A stretch of 64,000 nt of DNA from Roseateles_B sp051857535 (GTDB taxonomy: Bacteria; Pseudomonadota; Gammaproteobacteria; Burkholderiales; Burkholderiaceae_C): assembly GCF_051857535.1 (NCBI RefSeq), contig NZ_JBPZGY010000013.1, forward strand, positions 80,210 to 144,209. The letters run 5' to 3'. Each line of letters opens with the position of its first letter. The first letter of the stretch is position 1. Of the stretch, positions 1 to 11,241 are shown piece after piece. Under the pieces are notes generated by a model that saw only the letters and a list, made by a program, of their open reading frames with translations, was not told the DNA's origin and did not search any database. The translations under genes were made by a program, and so were the position numbers.

Positions 1-372
1 CTGTCCAACCTGGAGATCCTGGCCACAGACCAGAACCAGACCCGTCGCGACGAGAACGGCAAGGAGCGCAGCTTCTCGACCATCACCATGGAACTGTCGC
101 CCCAGGATGCCCAGCGCATCATCGTCGCCAAGCAGGCTGGCCGGCTCACCGCCCTGCTGCGCCACCCGGACGACAAGGCAGCCAACCCCAGCGGCGCCAT
201 GGACCCCACCGTGTTGCTGACCGGCCGCGTGCGTCGCGCCAATGGTGAGCGGCAGGGCATCGAGTACCTGGTCGGCGGCAGCGGCGGCCCGGCAGACATC
301 CAGACGCAGCTCAGCCGCCTGGCCCTGAGTGGCGCAGCCCCCACCCCGGCGCCCACCCCCGTCAAGCCCTGA
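1..372 (+). CDS. rcpC: Flp pilus assembly protein RcpC/CpaB, C-terminal part
   Basis: The reading frame is open from base 1 and ends at 372, so only the last 123 residues are present. The fragment begins with the NLEILATDQ stretch and carries the later EL(S)PQDAQRIIVAKQAG segment, typical of the RcpC/CpaB C-terminal domain, and ends in a proline/alanine tail. RcpC is a periplasmic or inner-membrane protein that works with the RcpA secretin in tad (Flp) pilus export. It lies 8 bp upstream of the secretin gene, as expected for this operon. The N-terminus and SAF domain lie outside the window. Confidence 0.85.
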   Translation: MSNLEILATDQNQTRRDENGKERSFSTITMELSPQDAQRIIVAKQAGRLTALLRHPDDKAANPSGAMDPTVLLTGRVRRANGERQGIEYLVGGSGGPADIQTQLSRLALSGAAPTPAPTPVKP

Positions 373-380
373 TCGCTGCC

Positions 381-1900
381 ATGTCCACCGCATCCAAGTC
401 CATTTCTCCCATGTCCTCGAATCCCACTTTTGGCCTGGCACGACCGCTCGTCCTGCTGGCCTGCCTGACCCTCTGCGCCTCTGCCCAAGCCGACCCTGCC
501 GGCGAAGCGCCTGCCGCCGGCCCCGGTGCCGGACGCGGCACGGTCAATCCCGCGGCCGTGCAGTCGGCGGTGATAGAGACGGCCAAGCCGGCCCGCGGCA
601 CCGCCAAGCCCGCCCCAGGCCCCGTCGCCATCGAAGCCGGCCCTACCCGCACCCTTGCCGTGGGCGATGTCTCCACCATCACCCTGCCCGGCGTGGTGCG
701 CATTGCCATCGGCAACGGCGCCCTGCTCAAGGCCACGGTGGTGGACGACCGCGAGATCGTGCTCATCGCCGAGCAGGCAGGCCGCACCACCATGCATGTC
801 TGGCTGAAGAACGGCCGCCAGCTGAGCTACGAGATCGAGGTACTGGCCTCGCGCCCCAGCCGCGTGCTGGACGAGCTGCAGGGCCTGCTCAAGGAGACGC
901 CCGGCCTGTCGGCACGCGTGGTGGGGGAACGTGTCGTGATCGAGGGGCGCTACCAGGACAACCTGGTCGCGCAGCGCATCAAGCGCCTGGGGGCCAACTT
1001 CCCGCAGATCCTCAACCTGGTGCCGGACCGGCCGGTGGACGCCGATCCCCTGCAGCTCGAACGCATGGTGCAGATCGACCTGCGTGTGATCGAGGTGAAG
1101 AAGCGGGCCCTGGACCAACTGGGCATCAAGTGGGCCAGCGCCGCCGCAGGCCCCACGTTCGCCACCAACGCGCTGATCTACAGCAACACCCCCTGGCGCC
1201 CTGACGCCACGAACGGCTTCCCCGCCGTCAACACCAGCAACCCGATCTACAGCTACCTCGGCATGGCCACGCAGATCACCAGTGCGCTGCGCTTCCTCGA
1301 GACACGCGGTGAGGCCTGGACGCTCGCAGAGCCGCGCCTGAGCTGCCGCAGCGGCGGCGAAGCCAACTTCCTGGCTGGCGGCGAGATCCCCATCCCCGTG
1401 GCCCAGGGCAATGGTGCCGTGGGCGTGATCTACAAGCAGTACGGCGTCCGTATCGAGTTCAAGCCCCAGGCAGACGGCCACGGCAACATCGACTCTGGCC
1501 TGATGGTGGAGGTGAGCGAGCCCGACGCCCGCAATTCCAACGCCGGTTTCATCGCCTTCTCCACCAACCGGACGGACACCCAGGTGGCGATGAAGGAAGC
1601 CGAACCGCTGGTGATCTCAGGTCTGCTGCGCCAGCGCACCGAGCGCAGCAGCGACGCCGTGCCCGGCCTCGGCCGCATCCCCATCATCAGCAATCTGTTC
1701 AAGTCTCGCGAGCACACCACGGAGCAGACCGAGCTGATCGTGATTGCCACGCCGCGCATCATCACGCCAGACTCCGCCCTCACCCGTGCCGGCGTCGAGA
1801 AGGCTGCCGGCATGGCCGAGCTGGTGAACGAACGCGTCAAGGACAAGCTCAAGCCGGAGCCCTCCCTCACCGCCCCCGAGCCGGGTCAGGAGCGTCGCTG

Positions 1901-1901
<1 letters not shown>
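381..1901 (+). CDS. rcpA: Tad/Flp pilus outer-membrane secretin RcpA/CpaC
   Basis: A 506-residue secretin that forms the outer-membrane channel of the Flp pilus. After a hydrophobic signal segment (about residues 17-38, ending ASAQA) there is an alanine/proline-rich stretch. The pilus-type N-terminal domain follows (about 90-160; TLAVGDVSTITLPG, then HVWLKNGR), and the secretin core (about 230-475) contains RLSCRSGGEANFLAGGEIPIP and VPGLGRIPIISNLF. The start at 381 lies 8 bp after rcpC; an in-frame ATG at 411 is an alternative and also leaves a signal peptide. The stop codon overlaps the next start by one base. Family call is firm; substrate is inferred from the neighbours. Confidence 0.92.
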
Positions 1902-3642
<1,741 letters not shown>

Positions 3643-3646
<4 letters not shown>

Positions 3647-4485
3647 CGGGCTCTCTGGTCCTGATCGGCCTGATGCTTTTTTGCGCGACTGCGGCGCTGC
3701 TGATGCTGCTGCGCAGCGCCCTGCTCGGCTGGCAGGAGCGCTTCACCGAGACGGCCAAGGTGTCGCTGGAGGACATGTTCGTCTTCATCGACCCGGGATC
3801 GCTGTTCAAGCTGAACCTCGCCTTGTTTGTTCTGCTGCCCCTGCTGCTGTGGGTCTTCACGGGATCGCCAGTGCTGGCGGTCCTGGGGGCGCTGGTCGGC
3901 GCCATCCTGCCGAGGCTGAGCTGGGTGATCATGCGCAGGCGGCGCATGGCGCTGCTGGTGGAGCAGTTGCCCGATGGACTGACCATGATGGCCGGGGCCA
4001 TGCGCGCGGGCGCCAGCCTGCAGATCGCGCTGGACCTCGTGGTGAAGGAGTCACCCGCGCCCTTGTCCCAGGAGTTCTCGGTACTGCTGCGTGAACAGCG
4101 CCTGGGCCTGGCGCTGGAGGACTCCCTTCGCGGCCTCTCGCAACGCCTGAAGCAGGAGGACATCGACCTCTTTGTCTCGGCATTGACCATTGCCAAGGAG
4201 GTCGGAGGCAACCTGTCGGAGATCCTCGAGCGCCTGGCTTCGACACTGCGTGCCAAGGCGGTGATGGAGGGCAAGATCCGGGCACTGACCTCGCAGGGCA
4301 AGCTGCAGGGCATCGTGGTGGGCCTGCTGCCAGTGCTGCTGGCCAGCGTGCTCTATGCCATGGACCCGCGCGCCATGACGCCGCTGTTCACCACCATCTA
4401 CGGTTGGGGCACCATGAGCGTGATCTTCGTCTTTCTGCTGATGGGCGCCTTCTTCATCAAGAAAATCGTCACCATCGACGTCTGA
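3643..4485 (+). CDS. tadB: Tad pilus inner-membrane platform protein TadB
   Basis: A 280-residue type II secretion F-domain protein. An N-terminal membrane helix (residues 3-24) and paired helices (about 55-90) precede the cytoplasmic F domain, which has the family pattern LPDGLTMMAGAMRAGASLQ (about 108-127). Two further helices end the protein. TadB with TadC forms the membrane platform driven by TadA. It overlaps tadA by 4 bp (ATGA) and is followed 3 bp later by tadC, so the genes are co-translated. Confidence 0.92.
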
Positions 4486-4488
4486 GCC

Positions 4489-5355
4489 ATGTCCCTGGTC
4501 TACCTTTTCGCTGCCTTCTCCGGCCTCGCCACCTTGCTGCTGTGCTACGCGCTGTACCGGCTCTATGCCGAGCTGGGCGGCGCCAACACGCAGTACCGGG
4601 ACAAGCCCCCACGCGGCTTCCAGCTTGTCTGGCCGGTGATCAACATCCTGGCCAACAGCTTCGGCTTCGTCCTGAGCGAGGCACGGATACAGTCCTGCCA
4701 GGCCAAGCTGAGGCGAGCAGGCCAGGACTACGCCCTGACACCGCACCAGTTCTACGCCGGCAAGTGGCTCGCCACGCTGGCATTTGCGGGCATCGGCATC
4801 ATCCTGGCCGGCAAGGGCGGAGGAATGATGGGCGCGGTGATTGGAGGCTTGCTGGGCTTTCACTACCCCGACATCTGGCTGCGTGACCACACCAAGATCC
4901 GCAATCTCGCCCTGCTCAAGGCCCTGCCTTTCTTCCTGGACATCGTGACGCTGTCGGTCGAATCCGGCCTCAACCTGACCGGTGCCCTGCAGAAGGCCGT
5001 GGACCGATGCCCGCCCGGGCCCCTGATGGTGGAAGTCAACCGCGTGCTGCGCGAGATCCGCGGCGGCAAGCCCCGTGTCGAGGCACTGCGCGCCATGGCA
5101 GACCGCCTGGACTACGCCCCGATCTCCAGCCTGGTCAGTGCGCTGATCCAGGGCGAGCTGATGGGCTCCAGCCTGGGCCCCATCCTGCGCGCCCAGAGCG
5201 ACCAGCGCCGCACCGAACGATTCCTGCGTGCCGAGAAGCTGGCCATGGAGGCACCTGTGAAGATGCTGGGCCCGCTGATCATGTTCATCTTTCCCTGCAC
5301 CTTCATCGTCCTGGGCTTCCCCATCGTCATGAAGTTCATGCAGTCGGGCATCTGA
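4489..5355 (+). CDS. tadC: Tad pilus inner-membrane platform protein TadC
   Basis: A 288-residue F-domain membrane protein paired with TadB. It starts with a transmembrane helix (about 2-24), has two helices around 85-125, then the F domain with ALPFFLDIVTLSVESGLNLT (about 144-164) and a final helix ending near the C-terminus. The start lies 3 bp after tadB, and the stop abuts the next ATG. Tad loci often continue with tadD; here a DUF192 gene follows instead, so any remaining tad genes are elsewhere or upstream. Confidence 0.92.
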   Translation: MSLVYLFAAFSGLATLLLCYALYRLYAELGGANTQYRDKPPRGFQLVWPVINILANSFGFVLSEARIQSCQAKLRRAGQDYALTPHQFYAGKWLATLAFAGIGIILAGKGGGMMGAVIGGLLGFHYPDIWLRDHTKIRNLALLKALPFFLDIVTLSVESGLNLTGALQKAVDRCPPGPLMVEVNRVLREIRGGKPRVEALRAMADRLDYAPISSLVSALIQGELMGSSLGPILRAQSDQRRTERFLRAEKLAMEAPVKMLGPLIMFIFPCTFIVLGFPIVMKFMQSGI

Positions 5356-5712
5356 ATGCGCTGGCCTGAAGCCCGCCTGCACCTGCAGGGCCTGCCCACC
5401 CACGTGCGCATCGGCCTGGCCTTGCGCTGGTGGGAACGCGCACGGGGCCTGCTGTTCCACGGACCTTTGCAGGACGCGCCGGCCGGCCTGTGGATCGCCC
5501 CCTGCAACAGCGTGCACATGCTGGGCATGCGGCAATCGCTGGACGTGGTCTACCTGGACAGGCAGGGCAGCATCCTCAAGTGCGTCCGGGCGCTGCGGCC
5601 CTGGCGCATGAGCGCCTGCCCGGGCGCCCATGTTGCCCTGGAGCTGCGCAGCGGGCTCATCGAGGAGCTGGGACTCAAACCGGGGCTGCGCCTGCAGGCT
5701 CAGCCCGTCTGA
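5356..5712 (+). CDS. DUF192 family protein
   Basis: A 118-residue protein matching the DUF192 pattern: WWERARGLLF followed by PCNSVHMLGM and LDVVYLDRQG. It has no signal peptide, unlike many DUF192 members that are exported. Its ATG follows the tadC stop directly, so it is the last gene of the tad operon here. The biochemical role of the family is unknown. The gene converges on panE, with only 3 bp between the two stops. Confidence 0.85.
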   Translation: MRWPEARLHLQGLPTHVRIGLALRWWERARGLLFHGPLQDAPAGLWIAPCNSVHMLGMRQSLDVVYLDRQGSILKCVRALRPWRMSACPGAHVALELRSGLIEELGLKPGLRLQAQPV

Positions 5713-5715
5713 GCG

Positions 5716-6714
5716 TCACAGCAGCCCACGGGTCTGGGCCATCAGCCGCGTCAGGCCCAGCATGGCATCGATGCTGGGCGTGGCCTGGCCCATGTGCTGT
5801 CCGATCTCGCGCACCACGGTCACCAGCGCGTCGAGTTCAATCTTCCGGCCCGCCTCGACGTCCTGAAGCATGGACGTCTTGAAGGCGCCCAGCTTGCGCG
5901 TGACCTCATGGCGCTGCTCAGGCGTCTGGCCCACGGGGCAGCCGATGGCATCACCGATGGCCGAGGCCTCCTTCATCACGGCGCTCACGAAGCCCCGTAC
6001 CAGCTCGTCATCAAGGATGCGATCGCAGGTCGCCCCGGTCAGGGCCGAGATGGGGTTCATGGTCATATTGCCCCAGAGCTTGTACCAGATGTCCTTCTGG
6101 ATGCGCGGGGACACCGTGGCATTGAAGCCCGCACGCTGGAACAGCGCTGCCAGCGCCTGGATGTGGGCCGGTTCACCACCGGCCGGGTCTCCCAGGATCA
6201 GGCCCATGCCCATCACGTGATTCACGAGGCCGGGCTCGGGCGTGGCACAGCTGGCATGCACGACGGAGCCGATCACGCGGTCCACAGGAATCATGCGCGC
6301 GACTCGACCCGCCGGGTCCACCGACTGCAGCTGCAGGCCCTGACAGGGTCCTTCCAGCTGCTGGAAGAACCACCAGGGCACGCCGTTCATGGCCACCAGC
6401 ACACGGGTCTCGGGCCCCAGCAGTCGCTGCACCAGGGGCGCCACCTCGGCCAGCGCCGGGCCCTTGACGGCCAGCACGACCAGGTCCTGCGGATCCAGGT
6501 CCTCCGGGCGCTCGACGGCGTTCACCGGCACGGTCAGGCGCTGCAGGCTGCCGTCGATCACGGTGTCCATGCGCAGGCCCTGCGCGCGCAGGGCTGCCAG
6601 CGTGGCGCCCCGTGCCACGGCGCTGAGCGCCACCTCGCTGCCCAGGCGATGGCCCAGATGCCCCGCCACCCAGCCGCCGATGGCACCCATGCCCACAATG
6701 CAGATCTTCTTCAT
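5716..6714 (-). CDS. panE: 2-dehydropantoate 2-reductase
   Basis: A 332-residue ketopantoate reductase family protein. It would reduce 2-dehydropantoate to pantoate with NADPH in cytoplasmic pantothenate/CoA synthesis. The N-terminal Rossmann motif GMGAIGG occupies residues 8-14, and the C-terminal ApbA_C domain contains KLWGNMTMNPISALT and a conserved Glu-rich helix. Length is normal, slightly long. Several paralogues often occur in Burkholderiales, so this copy may act on another 2-oxo acid; the genuine PanE assignment is not certain. Confidence 0.85.
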   Translation of the reverse strand: MKKICIVGMGAIGGWVAGHLGHRLGSEVALSAVARGATLAALRAQGLRMDTVIDGSLQRLTVPVNAVERPEDLDPQDLVVLAVKGPALAEVAPLVQRLLGPETRVLVAMNGVPWWFFQQLEGPCQGLQLQSVDPAGRVARMIPVDRVIGSVVHASCATPEPGLVNHVMGMGLILGDPAGGEPAHIQALAALFQRAGFNATVSPRIQKDIWYKLWGNMTMNPISALTGATCDRILDDELVRGFVSAVMKEASAIGDAIGCPVGQTPEQRHEVTRKLGAFKTSMLQDVEAGRKIELDALVTVVREIGQHMGQATPSIDAMLGLTRLMAQTRGLL

Positions 6715-6844
6715 CTCTCGTCCTACTGCTGCAATACTGCGCGCAGTCTACGCGCGGCCTGCCCCGCAGGCCCTGGGGCGGAACGGCCGCCTCCTGGGAT
6801 GAACCGCCTTGGCAAGACCTGGCACGCTGCTATCGTGAGAGCCC

Positions 6845-7924
6845 ATGCCCGAGTCCGATGCCCTTCTGCTGCCCCGCCGCTTCTGGTGGATCTACGCCGG
6901 CCTGCTGGCCGGCGTCGCCACCTTCTTCGCGCTGGCCGAGCTGCAGCACTACCTGCGCAACGGCAGACAGCATCCCTGGGAGCCCTTTCTGTGGGAATTC
7001 AGCTCGGTGCTGGTCGTGGCCCTCCTGCTGCCGCCCATCTTTCGCTGGCATCGCGCCAGCCTGGGCCGCGGCATGGGCGTCCTGCTCGGGCGGCATGCAC
7101 TGGGCTATGCGGCCTACACCCTGCTGCACGTCGTGGGCATGTTCGGCCTGCGCTTCGCGGTCTATGCGCTGACGCCAGTCAGCTACGACCCCGGCAACGC
7201 CTGGCAGGTGCTGGGCTACGAGGCGGCCAAGGACCTGGTCTTCTACGTCTCCAACGTGCTGCTGTGCCACGCCCTCTGGGTGCATCTGCGCGGCCAGCGG
7301 ACAGCCCTGGAGATGGCCCGCATGCGCACCGAGCTGGCCCAGGCCCAACTGGCCCGGCTGGCCGAGCAACTGCAGCCGCATTTCCTCTTCAACAGCCTGA
7401 ACCTGATCGCCTCGGTGATGCACGAGGACGTGAACCGCGCCGATCGCCTGCTGTGCCAGCTCTCGGACCTGCTGCGCGCCTCGCTCTCGGCGCAGCAGCG
7501 CGGCTGGCAGACCCTGGCCGAGGAGATGGCCCTGGTCCAGCCCTATCTGGCGCTCATGCAGGCCCGCTTCGGGGAACGCCTGCAGGTGCACATTGAGCTT
7601 GAGCCGGGCGCCGAGGCCTGGGAGCTGCCCGCGCTGCTGCTGCTCAACCCGGTGGAGAACGCCGTCAAGCACGATGTGGCCCTGAGCCGCGGTGCCGTCG
7701 AGGTCTCGCTGCATGCGCAGCTCCGGCAGGACGGCCTGCAGGTCCAGATCCGCAACAGCGGCGTCAGCGCCGAGCAGGTAGCGCGCGCCGGTGGCCTGGG
7801 CCTGAGCAATCTGCGCGAGCGCCTGCGCATGGCCTATGGCGAGGCAGCGCAGCTCTGGATAGGCCCAGACCAGGGCGGCACCCTGCTGCGTCTGCAGCTG
7901 CCCCGACGGGAGGGCCAGGCATGA
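6845..7924 (+). CDS. LytS/YehU-type sensor histidine kinase
   Basis: A 359-residue membrane histidine kinase of the His_kinase (PF06580) family. Four transmembrane helices occupy roughly residues 12-145, followed by a short coiled region. The phosphoacceptor box is LQPHFLFNSLN with His179, and the ATPase domain (about 260-355) has NPVENAVKHD and GGLGLSNLRERL. There is no periplasmic or PAS sensor domain, so the signal is probably sensed in the membrane. It overlaps the response regulator gene by 4 bp (ATGA). The regulated genes cannot be seen from sequence. Confidence 0.92.
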   Translation: MPESDALLLPRRFWWIYAGLLAGVATFFALAELQHYLRNGRQHPWEPFLWEFSSVLVVALLLPPIFRWHRASLGRGMGVLLGRHALGYAAYTLLHVVGMFGLRFAVYALTPVSYDPGNAWQVLGYEAAKDLVFYVSNVLLCHALWVHLRGQRTALEMARMRTELAQAQLARLAEQLQPHFLFNSLNLIASVMHEDVNRADRLLCQLSDLLRASLSAQQRGWQTLAEEMALVQPYLALMQARFGERLQVHIELEPGAEAWELPALLLLNPVENAVKHDVALSRGAVEVSLHAQLRQDGLQVQIRNSGVSAEQVARAGGLGLSNLRERLRMAYGEAAQLWIGPDQGGTLLRLQLPRREGQA

Positions 7925-8661
7925 AGCTGCTGATCGTCGACGACGAGCCGCCCGCGCGTGCCCGCCTGCGCCGCCTGCTGGCCGAGCATGCGCAAGTGCA
8001 ATGGGTGGGCGAGGCCAGCGATGGCGAGGAGGCCCTGGAGCAGTTGCGCCGTCACCCCGACATCCAGGCCCTGATCCTGGACATCCAGATGCCCGGCCAG
8101 AGTGGCCTGGACCTGGCCCTGCAGCTGCCGGAGCGGCTGCCGGTGATCTTCTGCACGGCCTTCGACCAGCACGCCGTGCAGGCCTTTGAGCTGCATGCGG
8201 TGGACTACCTCCTGAAGCCCTGCAGCCCCGAGCGCCTGGCCACGGCCCTGCAGCGACTGCAGGGCCGGCTCCACCCCGCCCAGCCCGCGGCCGCCAGTGC
8301 GCGCGGCGGCCTGATCGCGGCACTGCAGCAGCTGCAACCAGCCACCGGCCACTGGCTGGTTCAACGCCAGGGTCGCCTGATCAAGCTGCCCCTGGCCGAG
8401 CTGCAGTGGGTGTCGGCGGCGGACAACTACATCGAGCTGCACGCCCCGCCCCACAGCTACCTGGAACGGCGCACCCTCAGCGCCTTCCTTGAGCATCCGG
8501 CGGTGGCGGGCCAGCTCCTGCGCATCCACCGCAGCCATGCGGTCAACCCGGCCCACATCGAGAGCCTGGAGGCCCTGCCGCATGGTGAGGCCCTGCTGAC
8601 CCTGCGGGGGGGCCAGCAGCTGCGGGTCTCCCGCAACTACCGCGATCAGCTGCGCGGCTGA
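7921..8661 (+). CDS. LytTR-family response regulator
   Basis: A 246-residue response regulator. The receiver domain (1-120) has the acidic pair in LLIVDDEPPAR, phosphoacceptor Asp54 in LILDIQMPG and the conserved Lys in DYLLKPCSPERL. The C-terminal LytTR DNA-binding domain (about 140-245) has the typical WVSAADNYIELH and LLRIHRSHAVNPAHI segments. It is the partner of the overlapping upstream kinase. Its 3' end overlaps the convergent SPFH gene by 16 bp. Confidence 0.93.
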   Translation: MKLLIVDDEPPARARLRRLLAEHAQVQWVGEASDGEEALEQLRRHPDIQALILDIQMPGQSGLDLALQLPERLPVIFCTAFDQHAVQAFELHAVDYLLKPCSPERLATALQRLQGRLHPAQPAAASARGGLIAALQQLQPATGHWLVQRQGRLIKLPLAELQWVSAADNYIELHAPPHSYLERRTLSAFLEHPAVAGQLLRIHRSHAVNPAHIESLEALPHGEALLTLRGGQQLRVSRNYRDQLRG

Positions 8662-10607
8662 GCGGCGGCAGGCCCGCTCTCGAGCTCGCGCGCCTTGAGC
8701 GCCGTCATCAGGCCCAGCAGGGTGGAGAAGGCATTGCCCCCCTCCGCCCCGCCCCCCAGCTGGATCTGCGGCACCAGGGGCACGCGGGCCGTCTCGAAGG
8801 CCTCGGCCAGGCGCAGCATCACGGTCTGCATCAGCTGCTTGTCGGCGCCCTCGCCTTCCAGCGCCTCGGAGCGGGCTCGGATGGCCGAGCCCTCGGCCTC
8901 GCCCACGCTGCGGATGGCGGCGGCGCGGCCCTGGCCCTCGGCCTCCTGGCGGTAGCGCTCGCCCTGGGCCAGGGCCTCGATCTCCTGGCGGCGCTTCTCG
9001 GCGGCCTTCACGGCAGCCGCGCCCTGGTTCTCCTTGATGGAGATGTCCACCAGCGAGGCCGTCAGCTCGGCCTGCTTCTCGGCGCGCTTCTCGGCCTCGT
9101 TGAGCTCGCGCTGCTTGTTGGCTGCGATCTCCTTCTGCGCGAAGGTCTCGACCTGCTCGCGGGCGATCTGGCGATCACGCAGCTGGGCCATGATGGCCTC
9201 GATCTTGTGGTCCCCGGGCTGCGGGCGCGGCGTGCCGATCAGCACCTCCTGGAACTCCAGCGAATAGGCCAGGAAGCGCTCGCGCATGTCCCGAGAGGCA
9301 TTGGTCTGCAGCTCCGAGCGTGACTGGATCAGCTCGATGAAGGTGTGCGTCTGCGAAACGTTCTTGAAGTAGCTCGACACCATGGGGTCCAGGGTCTGCT
9401 CCACCAGTTGCTTCACATTGCCGAAGCGCTGCACCACCATGGGTGCCTTGCGATAGTCGATGTGCACGACGACGGACAGTGGCAGCTGCGGCTCGAAGGC
9501 ATCCTTGGTGATCAGCGTGATCTCGCGCAGGTTGGAGTCGAAGCTGGAGCCGCTCTCCCCGCTCTTCCACATCAGCACGAAGTTGGTGGTGGGCACCAGC
9601 TCGATCTTGCCGGCATAGGTGTTGAAGGCGTACTTGCCGGGCATCAGGGGCTCGCGCCAGACGCCACGGCAGCCGGCATTGACCAGCTCGCCATGGCTGT
9701 ACTCGCTGCCCGAGACATCCTCGCCCCTTGCGCCGGTGTAGGACACGACCACGCCCACGAAGCCCACCGGGATGATGGTCTTGCTGATGAACTCCACCGT
9801 CGCGAAAAGGCGGTTGATGTAGTAGGTCCCCTCCACCAGCACCCGCTCCTGGCGGCCACGCCGTCCACCGGCACCCAGGAAGCGCTCGGGCTCCTGGAAG
9901 CTGTTGTGGGCGTCGCCCACGTCAGGCGCCAGCAGCTCGTCGCGCGAGAGCGCGGGGCCGTCCTGCACGGTCACCACGGCCAGTTGGTCGGAGTCATGGC
10001 TGCCGCTCTTCTCCTTGATCACCACGGGTGAGAAGGCCTTGCGCTCCTCCAGCAGACCGCGCATGCGTTCGTAGTAGCTGCGTTCGTGCGCGTCCATGTT
10101 GAGCGCGTAGGTCCCCTCCTCGGTCATCACGACGAACAGCGCCGGGTTGATCACATGGGTGCCCTCGCGCAGCACCTTGCGCTGCGGCCCCTTCTGGCCA
10201 CCGTTCTGAAGAAAGCTGCGCACATCCAGGAAGTCGTCAACCGCGGCATTGCTGGCCAGGGTCTGACCCGCGGGCAGGTCCTGGCCGTCACGGGCGAAGA
10301 CGTAGCCGATCTTGCCCTGCGTCACCGAGACCATGGGATGGATGTGCACCCGGTACTGGAATGGCGTGAAGAAGTGGAAACCGCCGCGACGCAGCGCCGG
10401 CTGCAGGCCCGCTTCGCCTTCCAACGCCAGCAGGCCTGCCTGCACAGAGCCCTTGGCGCTCCAGAGCTTCTCGACCACGCCGACGCGGTCATTGGGGATG
10501 TAGCGCACGATGCCGGCGGCATAGAGCAGCAGCACAAGGACACCAACGCCGCCGAAACCCAGCAGCAGGGACAGCAGCACGGAGCCGTACGAATCAAACC
10601 AGGACAT
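8646..10607 (-). CDS. SPFH/band 7 (flotillin-like) membrane protein
   Basis: A 653-residue protein with one N-terminal transmembrane helix (about 10-35), an SPFH/band 7 core in the middle and a long alanine/glutamate/lysine-rich coiled coil (about 480-590; ending in repeated EAEGQGRAAA-like segments), as in flotillins and YqiK. The core is longer than in common flotillins because of extra segments around residues 75-270. Such proteins scaffold membrane microdomains. It overlaps the LytTR regulator tail-to-tail by 16 bp. Function is inferred from architecture only. Confidence 0.85.
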   Translation of the reverse strand: MSWFDSYGSVLLSLLLGFGGVGVLVLLLYAAGIVRYIPNDRVGVVEKLWSAKGSVQAGLLALEGEAGLQPALRRGGFHFFTPFQYRVHIHPMVSVTQGKIGYVFARDGQDLPAGQTLASNAAVDDFLDVRSFLQNGGQKGPQRKVLREGTHVINPALFVVMTEEGTYALNMDAHERSYYERMRGLLEERKAFSPVVIKEKSGSHDSDQLAVVTVQDGPALSRDELLAPDVGDAHNSFQEPERFLGAGGRRGRQERVLVEGTYYINRLFATVEFISKTIIPVGFVGVVVSYTGARGEDVSGSEYSHGELVNAGCRGVWREPLMPGKYAFNTYAGKIELVPTTNFVLMWKSGESGSSFDSNLREITLITKDAFEPQLPLSVVVHIDYRKAPMVVQRFGNVKQLVEQTLDPMVSSYFKNVSQTHTFIELIQSRSELQTNASRDMRERFLAYSLEFQEVLIGTPRPQPGDHKIEAIMAQLRDRQIAREQVETFAQKEIAANKQRELNEAEKRAEKQAELTASLVDISIKENQGAAAVKAAEKRRQEIEALAQGERYRQEAEGQGRAAAIRSVGEAEGSAIRARSEALEGEGADKQLMQTVMLRLAEAFETARVPLVPQIQLGGGAEGGNAFSTLLGLMTALKARELESGPAAAQPRS

Positions 10608-10792
10608 GGATTCCTCCTCCTTCTTTTCCTGGCGGCAGGCCCTCGGCCTGCGACGCCAGGGCCTGTTTGTCCCGCCACGCTCGTCAGGAACGCATATGGG
10701 AGCGGCCTGTGGTCAGCCCTCTGGACGAGGATCCGGCGGGTCACTCGGCTCGACGCCGAACACAAAGGGAGGGAGGCGGCCCAGCGCCGCAC

Positions 10793-10806
10793 GAGGAGGC
10801 CGCTTG
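10793..10806 (+). promoter_or_regulatory. Strong ribosome binding site of the small lipoprotein gene
   Basis: GAGGAGG at 10793-10799 lies 7 nt before the ATG at 10807. This near-perfect Shine-Dalgarno match decides the start of an otherwise short, easily missed gene. Confidence 0.7.
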
Positions 10807-11064
10807 ATGAAGAAACACGGCATGCGCCTGGCGCCGACTGGAGCCCTGCTGTTCATGCTCGCCCTCTACGGCTGCGTGGGCGGCCGAGGTGGCTGCGGTG
10901 GCGGCGGGAGCATCACCACCGGACCAGGCCCTGGCCCTTCGCCCGGCACCAATGGCCAGACCACAGAGGCGCTGGATGCCCCACTGCATCCGCTGAACGT
11001 GGGTGACGTCCGCGCCTGGCGTGCGGCCGACGACGTGGACGGCAGGCGGCCACGAGGCAGCTGA
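10807..11064 (+). CDS. Small putative lipoprotein, unknown function
   Basis: An 85-residue ORF. It starts MKKHGMRL, continues into a hydrophobic stretch and reaches a lipobox-like LALYGC, so Cys23 could be lipidated by Lgt. A glycine-rich, cysteine-containing segment (GGRGGCGGGGS) and a Gly/Pro run follow, and the tail is charged. The start is set by a strong Shine-Dalgarno. It is divergent from the SPFH gene and upstream of the acyltransferase gene. No family is recognised. Third-position GC falls near the 3' end, so the C-terminus may be degenerate. Confidence 0.55.
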   Translation: MKKHGMRLAPTGALLFMLALYGCVGGRGGCGGGGSITTGPGPGPSPGTNGQTTEALDAPLHPLNVGDVRAWRAADDVDGRRPRGS

Positions 11065-11241
11065 GCGCCCGGCAAGCGGGCAGCATCTGGTGGTTTCTCC
11101 TGTCCCAGCGCGGCACCGGCGGCGAACTGCGCAGCGGCAGGATGCGCTGACGCGGGTCGCTCGCCAGCATTTCGCCCCAGCGATGCGGCGCCTCGCCCCA
11201 GGGGCCGGGGAGCGGCGGGCCGGCCCCCTCACCATGCGCGC

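Noticed and set aside
5794..7596. 600-codon plus-strand frame across panE and the kinase
   Set aside because: Overlaps two real genes in other frames; Arg/Ala-rich and featureless.
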